From: Micromonospora coerulea
GTDB taxonomy: Bacteria > Actinomycetota > Actinomycetes > Mycobacteriales > Micromonosporaceae
Direction: 5' to 3'
NCBI RefSeq assembly: GCF_016598485.1
Contig: NZ_JAEMUW010000001.1
Span: 310,001-374,000, forward strand
Length of the DNA: 64,000 bases
Shown here: in pieces, positions 30,654-40,043 of the stretch
Layout of the letters: each line of letters starts with the position of its first letter
Position numbering within the stretch: the first letter of the stretch is position 1
Program-made: the position numbers and the translations under genes
Notes under the pieces: generated by a model
Seen by the model: only the letters and a program-made list of their open reading frames with translations
Told to the model about the DNA's origin: nothing
Database searches by the model: none

Positions 30654-33641
30654 GTGGTCATGCGTAGCAGCCCCCTGCCGAGGATGAGCCGGCGCGGACG
30701 CGTCACCATCGGGGTCCTGATCGGGGTGTTCGTGCTCTTCACCCTGCTCGGATGGGGGGTCAACGCCTGGACCGACTGGCTCTGGTTCGACGAGGTCCGC
30801 TACACCCAGGTCTTCACCGGGGTGCTCGCCACCCGGCTGCTGCTGTTCCTGCTGGTCGGGCTCGGCATGGCCGCCGTCATCGCGGTCAACCTCTGGTTGG
30901 CCCACCGGCTCCGGCCCAGGATGCGGCCGCACTCCATGGAGCAGGCCACCCTGGAGCGGTACCGGATGCTGCTGAGCCCCCGGCTCGGCACCTGGATCGC
31001 CGTGGTCGCCGCGGTGATCGGCCTCTTCGCCGGGCTGTCCGCCCAGAGCCGGTGGGGCCAGTGGCTGCTCTTCCGCAACGGCGGGGACTTCGGCGTGAAG
31101 GACCCGGAGTTCGGCGTCGACGTCGGGTTCTACGTCTTCCAGCTACCGTTCCTGCGGTACCTGCTGGGCGTCGGCTTCACCGCGGTGGTGCTGGCCCTGC
31201 TCGGCGCGCTGGCCGTGCACTACATCTTCGGCGGGGTCCGGTTGCAGGGCGTCGGGGACCGGATGACCAACGGCGCCCGGGCCCACCTGAGCACCCTGGT
31301 CGCCATCTTCGTCCTGCTCAAGGCCATCGCGTACGTGCTGGACCGGCGGGCGATGCTGCTGGAGTACAACGAGGGCGCGAAGCTCTACGGTGCCGGCTAC
31401 GCCGACGTCAACGCGCTGCTGCCGGCGAAGGAGATCCTCGCCTACATCTCCATCGTGGTGGCCATCGCGATCATCGTGTTCTCCAACGCGGTGATGCGGA
31501 ACCTGGTCTGGCCGGGCATCGCGCTGGCCCTGCTCGGCGTCTCCGCCGTGGCGATCGGCGGCATCTACCCGTGGGCCGTGCAGACCTTCGAGGTGAAGCC
31601 GAGCGCCCGGGACAAGGAGGCGCCGTACATCTCGCGCAGCATCGAGGCGACCCGCGCCGCGTACGGGCTGGGCGCGGCGAAGACCGCCGGATACGCGGCG
31701 AGCAACCTGACCCCGCCGCCCAGCCTGGCCACCGACACCTCGGTGGTGTCGAACGTCCGGCTGCTCGACCCGCAGCTGGTCTCCGAGACGTACACCCAGC
31801 TCCAGCAGGTGCGCGGCTTCTACGACTTCGGCCCGAAGCTGGACATCGACCGGTACGCGGTCAGCGGCAAGACCTCCGACTACGTGGTCGGCGTCCGGGA
31901 GATCAACTATGACGAGCTGACGACCCAGCAGAACAACTGGATCAACCGGCACACCGTCTACACCCACGGGTACGGGCTGGTCGCCGCGCCGGCCAACCAG
32001 ATCTGCGGCAATGGCACGCCGTACTTCGTCTCCGGCTTCCTCGGCGATTCGGACAAGGCGGCGCAGGGGTGCGCCTCGCAGACCGAGCAGATCCCGGCGC
32101 AGCAGCCGCGGATCTACTACGGCGAGCGGATCAAGGCCGACGACTACGCGATCGTCGGAAAGACCGGGGACCGCAACGTGGAGTTCGACCGGCCGACGTC
32201 GACCGGCGGGGAGCAGTACTACACCTACACCGGTGAGGGCGGCGTCAAGATCGGGTCGTTCACCCGCCGGTTGCTCTACTCCATCAAGGAGCAGGAGTCG
32301 AACTTCCTGCTCTCCGAGGCGGTCAACGACAACTCGAAGCTGCTCTACGTGCGCAACCCGCGCGACCGGGTGGAGAAGGTCGCCCCGTTCCTCACCCTGG
32401 ACGGTGACCCGTACCCGGCGGTGGTGAACGGCCGGGTCCAGTGGATCATCGACGGCTACACCACGGCGGCGACCTACCCGTACGCCGAGCGGATCAACCT
32501 CCAGGCCGAGACCACCGACGAGCTGACCAACCGGGGCACCTTCCAGCTGGCCCGGGAGAACGTCAACTACATGCGCAACTCGGTGAAGGCCACCGTCGAC
32601 GCGTACGACGGCACCGTCCGGCTGTACCAGTTCGACGACACCGACCCGGTGCTGAAGGCGTGGAACAAGGCCTTCGGCGGGGACCTGGTGCTACCGAAGT
32701 CGGCGATCCCGGCCGAGCTGGCCGAGCACTTCCGCTACCCGGCCGACCTGTTCAAGGTGCAGCGCAACCTGCTCACCAAGTTCCACGTCACCGACCCCGG
32801 CGACTTCTACTCCGGCCAGGACTTCTGGCAGGTGCCGAACGTGCCGGACGCGCCGGACAGCGGGCAGAAGCAGCCGCCGTACTACCTGTTCACCGAGTTC
32901 CCCGGGCAGGAGGGACCGCGCTTCCAGCTCACCTCGGCGGTCACCCCGAACGGCCGGCAGAACCTCGCCGCGCTGATCTCCGGGTCGTACGTGGACGGGC
33001 AGCCGCGGCTGGAGGTGCTGGAGCTGCCCGACCAGACCCGGACGGGCGGCCCGGTCCAGGTGCACCAGCAGATGACCAACAACGGCGACATCCGGCAGCA
33101 GCTCAACCTGCTCTCCTCCAACCAGGCCCAGGTGCAGTACGGCAACCTGCTCTCGCTGCCGTTCGCCGACGGGATGCTGTACGTCGAGCCGGTCTACGTG
33201 AAGAGCAACCAGCAGGACGCGTTCCCGCTGCTGCAGAAGGTGCTGCTGTCCTACGGTGACGGCGGTTCGTACGTGGTGCTGGCGAACAATCTCAGCGACG
33301 GCATCAAACAGCTCGTCGAGCAGGGCAAGCGGGCGGGCCAGGGCGCTCCGCCGCCGAGCGGCGGAACCCCGCCGCCGGCCCCTGGGCCGACGAACCCGCC
33401 CGCGCTCACGGGCGCGCTGGCCGACGCCGCCGCGAAGGTGCAGTCCGCCATCACCGAGGTCAAGGCCGCGCAGGCGTCCGGCGACTTCGAGCGGTACGGG
33501 CGGGCCCTGAAGGCGCTGGACGAGGCGATCACGGCGTTCCAGCAGGCGCAGTCGGCGGCCAACCCGTCGGCGTCCCCGGCGCCGAGCGGCAGCCCGTCGG
33601 CGTCCCCGCCGGTGTCACCGTCCGCCTCGCCGAACGGCTGA
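30654..33641 (+). CDS. UPF0182 family large membrane protein (Rv3193c-type)
   Basis: 995 residues. Roughly seven transmembrane helices fill the first ~320 residues (e.g. GVLIGVFVLFTLLGWGVNAW, LLLFLLVGLGMAAVIAVNLW, LAYISIVVAIAIIVF). A large extracellular part follows with the family's DIDRY, GYGLVAAP and PRIYYGE motifs. The C-terminus is Pro/Ser/Ala-rich (about 905-995), with a short helical stretch between two linkers. The function of UPF0182 is unknown. Starts GTG 30654 and ATG 30660 are both possible; GGAGCC upstream favours the first. TACTCT at about 30604 may be its -10. It ends before the tRNA pair. Confidence 0.9.
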   Translation: MVMRSSPLPRMSRRGRVTIGVLIGVFVLFTLLGWGVNAWTDWLWFDEVRYTQVFTGVLATRLLLFLLVGLGMAAVIAVNLWLAHRLRPRMRPHSMEQATLERYRMLLSPRLGTWIAVVAAVIGLFAGLSAQSRWGQWLLFRNGGDFGVKDPEFGVDVGFYVFQLPFLRYLLGVGFTAVVLALLGALAVHYIFGGVRLQGVGDRMTNGARAHLSTLVAIFVLLKAIAYVLDRRAMLLEYNEGAKLYGAGYADVNALLPAKEILAYISIVVAIAIIVFSNAVMRNLVWPGIALALLGVSAVAIGGIYPWAVQTFEVKPSARDKEAPYISRSIEATRAAYGLGAAKTAGYAASNLTPPPSLATDTSVVSNVRLLDPQLVSETYTQLQQVRGFYDFGPKLDIDRYAVSGKTSDYVVGVREINYDELTTQQNNWINRHTVYTHGYGLVAAPANQICGNGTPYFVSGFLGDSDKAAQGCASQTEQIPAQQPRIYYGERIKADDYAIVGKTGDRNVEFDRPTSTGGEQYYTYTGEGGVKIGSFTRRLLYSIKEQESNFLLSEAVNDNSKLLYVRNPRDRVEKVAPFLTLDGDPYPAVVNGRVQWIIDGYTTAATYPYAERINLQAETTDELTNRGTFQLARENVNYMRNSVKATVDAYDGTVRLYQFDDTDPVLKAWNKAFGGDLVLPKSAIPAELAEHFRYPADLFKVQRNLLTKFHVTDPGDFYSGQDFWQVPNVPDAPDSGQKQPPYYLFTEFPGQEGPRFQLTSAVTPNGRQNLAALISGSYVDGQPRLEVLELPDQTRTGGPVQVHQQMTNNGDIRQQLNLLSSNQAQVQYGNLLSLPFADGMLYVEPVYVKSNQQDAFPLLQKVLLSYGDGGSYVVLANNLSDGIKQLVEQGKRAGQGAPPPSGGTPPPAPGPTNPPALTGALADAAAKVQSAITEVKAAQASGDFERYGRALKALDEAITAFQQAQSAANPSASPAPSGSPSASPPVSPSASPNG

Positions 33642-33881
33642 CCGTCGCCCGCAGCACCCATCTCAGCCCGTCATCGCCGGTCTCCGCCGGCGGTGGCGGG
33701 CTGAGGTCGTCCGGACCGCAACCCGCCGGGCCGCTCGCCCGTCAACCGGGCGGGGGATCAACGGGAGGCGGGATCGTGGGCCCTCGTGCCCAGGTGGACG
33801 CGGGCAGCCGGCGGGCGGTGGCGGCCATCCGGCGCTGGTTGGGGTGCGGGTCCGGGCTCGTTTTGCGGGCCGGGGGGTCGG

Positions 33882-33892
33882 TAGGCTACGGT
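33882..33892 (+). promoter_or_regulatory. Promoter -10 region of tRNA-fMet copy 1
   Basis: Overlapping TAGGCT (33882-33887) and TACGGT (33887-33892) hexamers lie 12-17 nt before the tRNA 5' end. The -35 is unclear. Confidence 0.4.
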
Positions 33893-33903
33893 TGTCATAC
33901 CGA

Positions 33904-33980
33904 CGCGGGGTGGAGCAGCTCGGTAGCTCGCTGGGCTCATAACCCAGAGGTCGCAGGTTCAAATCCTGTCCCCGCTACCA
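33904..33980 (+). tRNA. Initiator tRNA-fMet (CAT), copy 1, CCA encoded
   Basis: 77 nt with a full cloverleaf. Acceptor CGCGGGG pairs with CCCCGC, leaving the 1-72 mismatch (C-T) that marks initiator tRNAs. The anticodon stem has three consecutive G-C pairs (GGG before CTCATAA, CCC after), the second initiator hallmark. The anticodon is CAT. T-arm GGTTCAAATCC is present. The 3' CCA is genomically encoded (33978-33980). Confidence 0.96.
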
Positions 33981-33984
33981 CACC

Positions 33985-34021
33985 GGAACGGCCCCGAGGA
34001 TCTGATCCTCGGGGCCGTTCC
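33985..34021 (+). terminator. Terminator after tRNA-fMet copy 1
   Basis: Perfect 17-bp stem GGAACGGCCCCGAGGAT (33985-34001) / ATCCTCGGGGCCGTTCC (34005-34021), loop CTG. It isolates the two tRNA genes from each other. Confidence 0.85.
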
Positions 34022-34096
34022 GCTTGTCCGCACCGGTCGTTCCCGGCCGCCCGGCGTGATCGGGGGACCCGGCTGATCTCCGTGCCGGAGGTGCGC

Positions 34097-34102
34097 TAAG
34101 CT
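34097..34102 (+). promoter_or_regulatory. Promoter -10 of tRNA-fMet copy 2 (TAAGCT)
   Basis: TAAGCT lies 11 nt before the tRNA 5' end, at the expected distance for a short tRNA leader. It is independent of copy 1, which is terminated upstream. Confidence 0.45.
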
Positions 34103-34113
34103 TTGTGAGTCGA

Positions 34114-34187
34114 CGCGGGGTGGAGCAGCTCGGTAGCTCGCTGGGCTCATAACCCAGAGGTCGCAGGTTCAAATCCTGTCCCCGCTA
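34114..34187 (+). tRNA. Initiator tRNA-fMet (CAT), copy 2, CCA not encoded
   Basis: Identical to copy 1 from 3 nt before the 5' end through the discriminator A and the first C of the end (78 identical nt, 34111-34188). The genome then reads TC instead of CA, so the CCA must be added by tRNA nucleotidyltransferase. Same initiator hallmarks (1-72 mismatch, three G-C pairs in the anticodon stem). Confidence 0.95.
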
Positions 34188-34194
34188 CTCGTCA

Positions 34195-34228
34195 CGAAGG
34201 GCCCCGGAGGAAACTCCGGGGCCCTTCG
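34195..34228 (+). terminator. Terminator after tRNA-fMet copy 2
   Basis: Perfect 15-bp stem CGAAGGGCCCCGGAG (34195-34209) / CTCCGGGGCCCTTCG (34214-34228), loop GAAA, followed by CCGTTTCC. Confidence 0.85.
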
Positions 34229-34323
34229 CCGTTTCCCGCCCGGGGCCGGGGGGCGTGTCCGGGCCAGTTCTGAGACAGTCCGGCACGTGCTGATCATGCC
34301 GTGATGCCCGAGGCGGAAGAGCG

Positions 34324-34746
34324 GTGAGCGGCGCGGGGGAGGTGCGCCGCCACCTGCTGCGGCAGCCCCGCTTCCGGTCGTTCTTCGTCGCGCACACGAT
34401 CTCGCAGTTCGGTGACCGGATCTCCGAGCTGGCCTTCCCGCTCCTGGCGGTACTGGTGCTCGACGCCACCGCCGCTCAGGTGTCGGTGCTGACCGGGGAC
34501 GGGCTGCGCAGCCGGGTGGCCGGGGCGTACGCGGCGGTGAACTACGGGGTACGGCCGCTGGGCGCGCTGACCGGCGGCGCGCTCGGCAGTTGGCTCGGCC
34601 TGCGCCCCACGCTCTGGGTCGCGGCGGTCGGCGGGACCATGTGCGTGCTCTGGCTGCTGCCCTCGCCGATCCCCGGGCTGCGTTCGCTGGACCAGGTCGA
34701 CGGGGCGGACCGGCCCGCGCCGGATCTGACCGGGGCCGCCGGGTGA
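34324..34746 (+). pseudogene. MFS transporter remnant with a large in-frame internal deletion
   Basis: 140 residues that join the two ends of a ~400-residue major-facilitator protein. Residues 1-45 are the classic start (LRQPRFRSFFVAHTISQFGDRISELAFPLLAVLVL, transmembrane helix 1). Directly after VSVLT the sequence jumps to GDGLRSRVAGAYAAVNYGVRPLGALTGGALGSWLGLRPTLW, the segment before and in helices 11-12. About 260 residues covering helices 2-10 are missing while the reading frame is preserved. Transport activity is not expected. It lies 136 nt after the second tRNA gene. Whether the product is still made is unknown, but a GGAAG-like ribosome site remains. Confidence 0.75.
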
Positions 34747-34831
34747 GCGAGTCCCGCCGCTGCCGTCGCGCGGGCAGGTGAGTAGTCGCGTCCACCGTGC
34801 CCCGGTTGCGCTCCTCGGCGAGGATGGGGAC

Positions 34832-35080
34832 ATGTCTGCTTGGAGCAAGTGGTGGGGCCGGCTCAGCGCGGTCCTCGGTGCGGTCGTGCTCTCGGTGTTC
34901 GTACCGGTCGCGGCCTGGGCGTCCACGGGAAGCGGTGAGCTGGTGGTGGAGGCCGCCCGGCGGCGCCGGGGCGGCGGCGGCTTCCTCGGCCTGCTCTGCT
35001 GTCTGGTGGTGGTCGTGGCGATCGTGCTGCTGGTGCTGCGGCTGATGCGCAACCGGCGGGGTGGCCGCCCGCCGGGCTGA
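34832..35080 (+). CDS. Small secreted/membrane protein, unknown function
   Basis: 82 residues: an N-terminal hydrophobic segment with AxA-like cleavage (LGAVVLSVFVPVAAWAS), a short linker STGSGELVVEAARRRRGGGG and a second hydrophobic helix (FLGLLCCLVVVVAIVLLVLRL), with a basic tail. It is either a two-helix membrane protein or an exported single-anchor peptide. ATG 34832 has an AGGA element nearby. No family recognised; stands alone between the MFS remnant and a binding-protein gene on the opposite strand. Confidence 0.6.
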   Translation: MSAWSKWWGRLSAVLGAVVLSVFVPVAAWASTGSGELVVEAARRRRGGGGFLGLLCCLVVVVAIVLLVLRLMRNRRGGRPPG

Positions 35081-35175
35081 CCCGGTCCGGTCCAGCCCGG
35101 CGCGGCGGTCGAGGCCGCGCCGGGCCGGCGGTCCGGGGTCCGGGCCGGAGACGTGTCGCCCGCGCGACGGAGCGG

Positions 35176-36540
35176 TCACTCGGCCAGGGCCGCGTTGCCC
35201 TCGGCGATGAACCGGGAGGTGGCCGCGCGGGCGCCGGAGCGGCCGGAGCGCACGCTCTCGGCGGCGGCGATGAGCAGGGCCCGGACCCGGGCGTGCCCCT
35301 TCGGCGGCGGCGCGGGAGCCGGCCCGAGCAGGTCGTCCAGGGCGGTGCCGAACGCGACGACCTGCTTCTGCGCCCGATCCGTCACGCCGTCGGCGACGAA
35401 CCGGCGCACCGCCGTGCTGGCGTTCAGACCCCGCTCGACGCCGAGGATCCGCCCGGCCGCCACGTTGGTGGTGAGGAAGTTGAGCACGTCGACGACCACG
35501 CCGGGGTGCCGGGTGCCGCGGAACGCGGACCAGTACATGGACGCGCGGGCCCACTGGGCCGCCGGGCTGCCCGGCAGGCCGACGAGGCCCAACTCGTCGT
35601 CGGTGTAGCGCTGCAGTTCCGGCAGCTGGTGCGACCAGGCGAACGACGCCGCGGTGTGCCCGGTGACCACGAGCTGCCGGCTCAGGTCGCGGGTGTCCGC
35701 CTGCTCCACCAGCGCGGCGCTCGGGGTGGCCCGGCGGGACCGGGCCACCTGCCACAGCTCGAACCAGTCGAGCAGTTCGGCGGTGCCGAAGCCGAGCTGC
35801 CGGCCCTGGTACAGCTCGCCACCCTGGCCCCGGAGCCAGAGCCAGAGCGCGCGGTAGTCCCCGGAGGGGTCCATCGTCCCGGCCACCCGGCCGCCGGAGG
35901 CCCGGGTGACCCGGCCGGCCCACTCGACGTACTCCCGCCAGGGCATGCCGGTGCGCGGTTCCGGGACCCCGAGGCGGTGCAGCAGGTCCCGGTTGAACAC
36001 CAGCGCGGCGCCGGTCTGGGCGGCGGCGACGGCCACCGTACGGTCGTCGACCTGGCCGTAGCGGGCCAGACCCGCGGGCAGGCCGGCCAGGTCGAGGCGC
36101 TTGTCGGCGACGTAACGGCTGAGGTCGAGGACGATCTGGCGCTGCGCGTACTCGGCGAGGACGGTGTCGTCGATCTGGAACAGGTCCGGCACGTTGCCGC
36201 CGGTGGCCTGGGTGGCGAGCCGGTCGTAGTAGCCGGTGAGGCCCTGCCAGGTCACCCGGAACCGGACCCGGGGGTTCTGCTGGGAGTAGAGGCGCAGCGC
36301 CTTCTCGGTGGCCTCGGCCCGCAGGGCGCCGCCCCACCAGAAGACCGACAGCTCGATCGGCCCGTCGTCCACCGGGGCCCGCTCCTCGGGGTCGCAGCCG
36401 GCCAGGCCCCCGGCCACCAGCGGCAGGCCGCCGAGCGCGCCGAGGAACCGCCGCCGGTCGACACCGGGACGGGGCGGGGCGGGGTGCTGGGCGCGCACGG
36501 GTACTCCTGGGGCGCTGGCGGGCTGCTGCGGACGGACCAT
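35176..36540 (-). CDS. Orphan extracellular solute-binding lipoprotein (sugar ABC type)
   Basis: 454 residues. The N-terminus has a twin-arginine-like RRRFLG followed by a hydrophobic stretch and lipobox GLAGC, so it is probably Tat-exported and lipidated. The mature part has family-1 sugar-binding features: IELSVFWWGG, QQNPRVRFRVTWQG, YYDRLATQATGGNVPDLFQIDD, and MPWREYVEWAGRVTRA. These bind oligosaccharides for MalFGK-type importers, but no permease or ATPase gene is adjacent (the neighbours are a small membrane protein and purC, both on the other strand). It presumably uses a transporter encoded elsewhere. GTG or ATG at 36540. Confidence 0.88.
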   Translation of the reverse strand: MVRPQQPASAPGVPVRAQHPAPPRPGVDRRRFLGALGGLPLVAGGLAGCDPEERAPVDDGPIELSVFWWGGALRAEATEKALRLYSQQNPRVRFRVTWQGLTGYYDRLATQATGGNVPDLFQIDDTVLAEYAQRQIVLDLSRYVADKRLDLAGLPAGLARYGQVDDRTVAVAAAQTGAALVFNRDLLHRLGVPEPRTGMPWREYVEWAGRVTRASGGRVAGTMDPSGDYRALWLWLRGQGGELYQGRQLGFGTAELLDWFELWQVARSRRATPSAALVEQADTRDLSRQLVVTGHTAASFAWSHQLPELQRYTDDELGLVGLPGSPAAQWARASMYWSAFRGTRHPGVVVDVLNFLTTNVAAGRILGVERGLNASTAVRRFVADGVTDRAQKQVVAFGTALDDLLGPAPAPPPKGHARVRALLIAAAESVRSGRSGARAATSRFIAEGNAALAE

Positions 36541-36629
36541 TTACACAGGCCCCACGCGGAGGTGTCAACGGCAGGGGCTCTCCGGTGGTGGCACCGGGCG
36601 GTCCAGGGTCCCATGGTGTACTAGGCGCC

Positions 36630-37463
36630 GTGGAACTTCTGCACTCCGGCAAGGTCCGGGACGTCTACGCCGACGGCGACGACCTGATCCTGGTCGCCTC
36701 GGACCGGATCTCGATCTACGACGTGGCGCTGCCCACCCCGATTCCGGACAAGGGTCGCCTGCTCACCGCGCTCTCGCTGTGGTGGTTCGAGCAACTCACC
36801 GACCTGGTGCCGAATCACGTCATCTCCGCCACCGACGTGCCGGCGGAGTTCGCCGGTCGGGCGATCCGCTGCCGCCGGCTGGACATGGTGCCGGTCGAGT
36901 GCGTGGCGCGTGGCTACCTGACCGGCGGGGGCCTCGCCGAGTACCAGCGCACCGGCGCGGTCTCCGGTGTGCCGCTGCCCCGCGGCCTGGGGGAGGCGTC
37001 GATCCTGCCCGAGCCGATCTTCACCCCGTCGACCAAGGCGCCCAAGGGCGAGCACGACGAGCCGATCACCTACGACCAGGTCGTCGACAAGGTCGGCGCG
37101 GAGGTCGCCGAGCGGCTCCGGCAGATCACCATCGACGTCTACCGGCGCGGCGCCGAGATCGCGGCCGACCGGGGCATCCTGGTCGCCGACACCAAGATCG
37201 AGCTGGGCTGGGCGCCGGACGGCACCCTGGTCCTCGCCGACGAGGTGCTCACCTCCGACTCGTCCCGGTTCTGGCCGGCAGAGTCGTACCAGCCGGGCCG
37301 CGCCCAGTTCTCCTACGACAAGCAGTACGTCCGGGACTGGGCCACCAGCAGCGGCTGGGACAAGCAGTCGCCCGCGCCGGAGGTGCCGGCCGAGGTGGTC
37401 GAGGCCACCCGGGCCCGCTACGTCGAGGTGTACGAGAAGCTGACCGGCAACACCTGGGCGTAG
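36630..37463 (+). CDS. purC: Phosphoribosylaminoimidazole-succinocarboxamide synthase
   Basis: 277-residue SAICAR synthetase. It ligates aspartate to CAIR with ATP in de novo purine synthesis. Motifs: SGKVRDVY (nucleotide loop), VASDRISIYDV, RRLDMVPVECVARGYLTG and EPIFTPSTKAPKGEHDEPI, then DEVLTSDSSRFW and SYDKQYVRDW. The length is standard for the actinobacterial/yeast-like form. GTG 36630 is the only sensible start and has no ribosome site. It ends immediately before the stop of glpK on the opposite strand, with no space for a terminator. Confidence 0.95.
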   Translation: MELLHSGKVRDVYADGDDLILVASDRISIYDVALPTPIPDKGRLLTALSLWWFEQLTDLVPNHVISATDVPAEFAGRAIRCRRLDMVPVECVARGYLTGGGLAEYQRTGAVSGVPLPRGLGEASILPEPIFTPSTKAPKGEHDEPITYDQVVDKVGAEVAERLRQITIDVYRRGAEIAADRGILVADTKIELGWAPDGTLVLADEVLTSDSSRFWPAESYQPGRAQFSYDKQYVRDWATSSGWDKQSPAPEVPAEVVEATRARYVEVYEKLTGNTWA

Positions 37464-38948
37464 TCAGTCCACCCAGTCGAGGGTGCGCTGCACCGCCTTG
37501 CGCCAGTTGCGCAGCTCCCGGTCGCGCAGCGCCGGGTCCATCGCCGGCGTCCACCGGGCGTCGGAGCTCCACTGCTCGCGCAGGGTGGCCAGGTCCGGCC
37601 AGAAGCCGACCGCCAGGCCGGCCGCGTACGCCGCGCCGAGACAGGTGGTCTCGGTGATCCGGGAGCGGACCACCGGGACGTCCAGCACGTCGGCGAGGAA
37701 CTGCATCAGCAGCGCGTTGCCGGTCATCCCGCCGTCCACCCGCAGCCGGCGCAGCGCCACGTCGGAGTCGGCGTTCATCGCGTCGACCACCTCGCAGGTC
37801 TGCCAGGCGGACGCCTCCAGCACCGCCCGGGCCAGGTGCCCCTTGGTGATGTAGCCGGTCAGCCCGGCGATCACGCCCCGGGCGTCGCTGCGCCAGTGCG
37901 GCGCGAAGAGCCCGGAGAAGGCCGGCACCACGTAGCAGCCGCCGTTGTCGTCGACCGTGCGGGCCAGCTCCTCGACCTGCGGGGCGGTGGAGATCAGTCC
38001 CAGGTTGTCCCGCAGCCACTGCACCAGCGAACCGGTCACCGCGATCGCGCCCTCCAGGGCGTACACGGGAGGGTGACCGTCGATCTGGTACGCCACCGTG
38101 GTGAGCAGGCCGTGCCGGGAGGGCACCGGGCTGGCCCCGGTGTTGAGCAGCAGGAAGCTCCCGGTGCCGTAGGTGCACTTCGCCTCGCCGGGCTGGAAGC
38201 AGGTCTGCCCGAACAGGGCGGCCTGCTGGTCGCCGAGCGCGCTGGCCACCGGCACCCCGGCGAGCACCCCGCCGGCGGTCCCGTAGACCTCGGCCGAGCA
38301 GCGGATCTCCGGCAGCATCGCCGCCGGCACCCGCAGCGCGTCCAGCAGCTCCGGGTCCCAGTCCAGGGTCTCCAGATCCATCAGCATGGTCCGGCTGGCG
38401 TTGGTCACGTCGGTGACGTGCCGGCCGGTCAGCTTCCAGATCAGCCAGCTGTCCATCGTGCCGAACAGGACCTCGCCGCGCTCGGCGCGCTCGCGCAGCC
38501 CGTCGACGTGGTCGAGCAGCCAGCGCAGCTTCGGGCCGGCGAAGTAGGTGGCCAGGGTGAGGCCCGTGCGGGCGCGCAGGCGCTCCTCGTCGTACGCCTC
38601 GGCCAGCTCGCGCAGCAGCGGGCCGGTGCGGGTGTCCTGCCAGACGACGGCGTTGGCCACCGGCCGACCGGTGGCCCGGTCCCAGACGACGGTGGTCTCC
38701 CGCTGGTTCGTGATGCCGACGGCGGCCAGCCCGTCCGGCCCCGTCCCGGCGGCCGCGAGCGCCTCCCGCACGACCTGCTGGACGTTCGCCCAGATCTCCT
38801 CGGCGTCGTGCTCGACCCAGCCGGGCTGCGGAAAGATCTGCCGGTGCTCCCGCTGGGCGACGGAGACGATCTCCCCGGCCCGGTCGAAGACGATGCACCG
38901 CGACGAGGTGGTGCCCTGATCGATGGCGGCGACGAACTCTCCGGTCAC
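37464..38948 (-). CDS. glpK: Glycerol kinase
   Basis: 494-residue FGGY kinase converting glycerol to glycerol 3-phosphate. It opens [25 protein letters not shown], the glycerol-kinase phosphate-1 motif. [19 protein letters not shown] and the substrate strand follow, with [22 protein letters not shown], and [20 protein letters not shown] near the C-terminus. GTG 38948 is 6 nt after TACGGT (38960-38955), so the message is leaderless. It faces the prs gene, 64 nt away, across two back-to-back -10 boxes. No glpF or glpD is adjacent. Confidence 0.96.
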   Translation of the reverse strand: MTGEFVAAIDQGTTSSRCIVFDRAGEIVSVAQREHRQIFPQPGWVEHDAEEIWANVQQVVREALAAAGTGPDGLAAVGITNQRETTVVWDRATGRPVANAVVWQDTRTGPLLRELAEAYDEERLRARTGLTLATYFAGPKLRWLLDHVDGLRERAERGEVLFGTMDSWLIWKLTGRHVTDVTNASRTMLMDLETLDWDPELLDALRVPAAMLPEIRCSAEVYGTAGGVLAGVPVASALGDQQAALFGQTCFQPGEAKCTYGTGSFLLLNTGASPVPSRHGLLTTVAYQIDGHPPVYALEGAIAVTGSLVQWLRDNLGLISTAPQVEELARTVDDNGGCYVVPAFSGLFAPHWRSDARGVIAGLTGYITKGHLARAVLEASAWQTCEVVDAMNADSDVALRRLRVDGGMTGNALLMQFLADVLDVPVVRSRITETTCLGAAYAAGLAVGFWPDLATLREQWSSDARWTPAMDPALRDRELRNWRKAVQRTLDWVD

Positions 38949-38954
38949 GGCAGC

Positions 38955-39004
38955 ACCGTACCCGGAGGGAGCCTGCCCCGCCTCCCTCCGCCGGTCCGTA
39001 CGAT
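38955..39004. promoter_or_regulatory. Divergent leaderless promoters of glpK and prs
   Basis: TACGGT (minus strand, 38960-38955) lies 6 nt before the glpK GTG; TACGAT (plus strand, 38999-39004) lies 8 nt before the prs GTG. The -10 boxes are 38 bp apart, so the two -35 regions overlap the same short DNA. Confidence 0.6.
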
Positions 39005-39012
39005 CAACAGGC

Positions 39013-39951
39013 GTGCGTGACATTGCCGTCTTCAGCGGAACCGCCCACCCCGAACTCGCCGCCGAGATCTGCGCCCACCTCGGCGTTCCGCTGCACCCGG
39101 CCCGGGTGTCCCGGTTCGCCAACGACTGCCTCGAGGTGCAGTTGCAGGCGAACTGCCGGGAACGTGACGTCTTCCTGATCCAGCCGCTGTCGCCGCCGGT
39201 GCAGGAGCACCTGGTCGAGCTGCTGTTGATGGTCGACGCGGCCCGGGGCGCGTCCGCCGGGCGGATCACCGTGGTGCTGCCGCACTACGCGTACGCCCGC
39301 TCGGACAAGAAGGACGCGCCACGCATCTCCATCGGCGGGCGGCTCGTCGCCGACCTGCTCACCTCCGCCGGCGCGGACCGGGTGCTGGCGATGACCCTGC
39401 ACTCGCCGCAGGTGCACGGCTTCTTCAGCGTCCCCGTGGACCACCTGCACGCGCTGCGCGAACTGGCCGGCCACTTCCGCCGCTACGACCTGACCAACGC
39501 CGTGGTGGTCTCGCCGGACCTGGGCAACGCCAAGGAGGCGGCCGCCTTCGCCCGGATGCTCGGCACCCCGGTCGCGGCCGGTGCGAAGCAGCGGTTCAGC
39601 GATGACCGGGTCAAGATCAGTACGGTGATCGGTGACGTCACGGACCGGGACGTGATCGTGCTGGACGACGAGATCGCCAAGGGCAGCACGGTGATCGAGC
39701 TGATGTCCCACCTGCGCGAGCGGCAGGCCCGCTCGATCCGGCTGGCCTGCACCCACGGCCTCTTCTCCAGCGGCGCGCTGGCCCGGCTCAGCGCCCAGGA
39801 GGGCGTGCTGGAGATCGTCTGCACCAACACCGTGCCGATCCCCGCGGAGAAGCGGGTGCCGAAGCTGGAGGTGCTCTCGGTGGCGCCGGCGCTGGCCGAG
39901 GCGATGCGGCGGATCCACAACGGCGAGTCGGTCAGCGCCCTCTTCGGCTGA
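39013..39951 (+). CDS. prs: Ribose-phosphate pyrophosphokinase
   Basis: 312-residue PRPP synthetase: ribose 5-phosphate + ATP to PRPP + AMP. Motifs: [23 protein letters not shown] (N-terminal ATP site), [21 protein letters not shown] (flexible loop and the ATP-binding histidine), [16 protein letters not shown], and [19 protein letters not shown], the PRPP-binding loop with DDE-x-KGST. Actinobacteria usually have another prs next to glmU; this copy, beside glpK, may be a paralogue (inference). The sequence VRDIAVFSG begins at GTG 39013 with no ribosome site and a -10 box 8 nt upstream. PRPP feeds purine synthesis (purC is 1.5 kb away) and nucleotide salvage. Confidence 0.9.
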   Translation: MRDIAVFSGTAHPELAAEICAHLGVPLHPARVSRFANDCLEVQLQANCRERDVFLIQPLSPPVQEHLVELLLMVDAARGASAGRITVVLPHYAYARSDKKDAPRISIGGRLVADLLTSAGADRVLAMTLHSPQVHGFFSVPVDHLHALRELAGHFRRYDLTNAVVVSPDLGNAKEAAAFARMLGTPVAAGAKQRFSDDRVKISTVIGDVTDRDVIVLDDEIAKGSTVIELMSHLRERQARSIRLACTHGLFSSGALARLSAQEGVLEIVCTNTVPIPAEKRVPKLEVLSVAPALAEAMRRIHNGESVSALFG

Positions 39952-40043
39952 CCCGCCCGACGGGGCCCCGCCCGCTCCGGCCGAGCGTCGTCCGGGTCGG
40001 AGCCCTGAGCCGGCGGCCTGTGCCAGGGGGCCGGCGGTCGGCG

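Noticed and set aside
33904..34746. An integrated genetic element at the tRNA genes
   Set aside because: No integrase, attachment-site duplication of the tRNA 3' end or foreign gene cargo was found; the second tRNA is complete, not a fragment.
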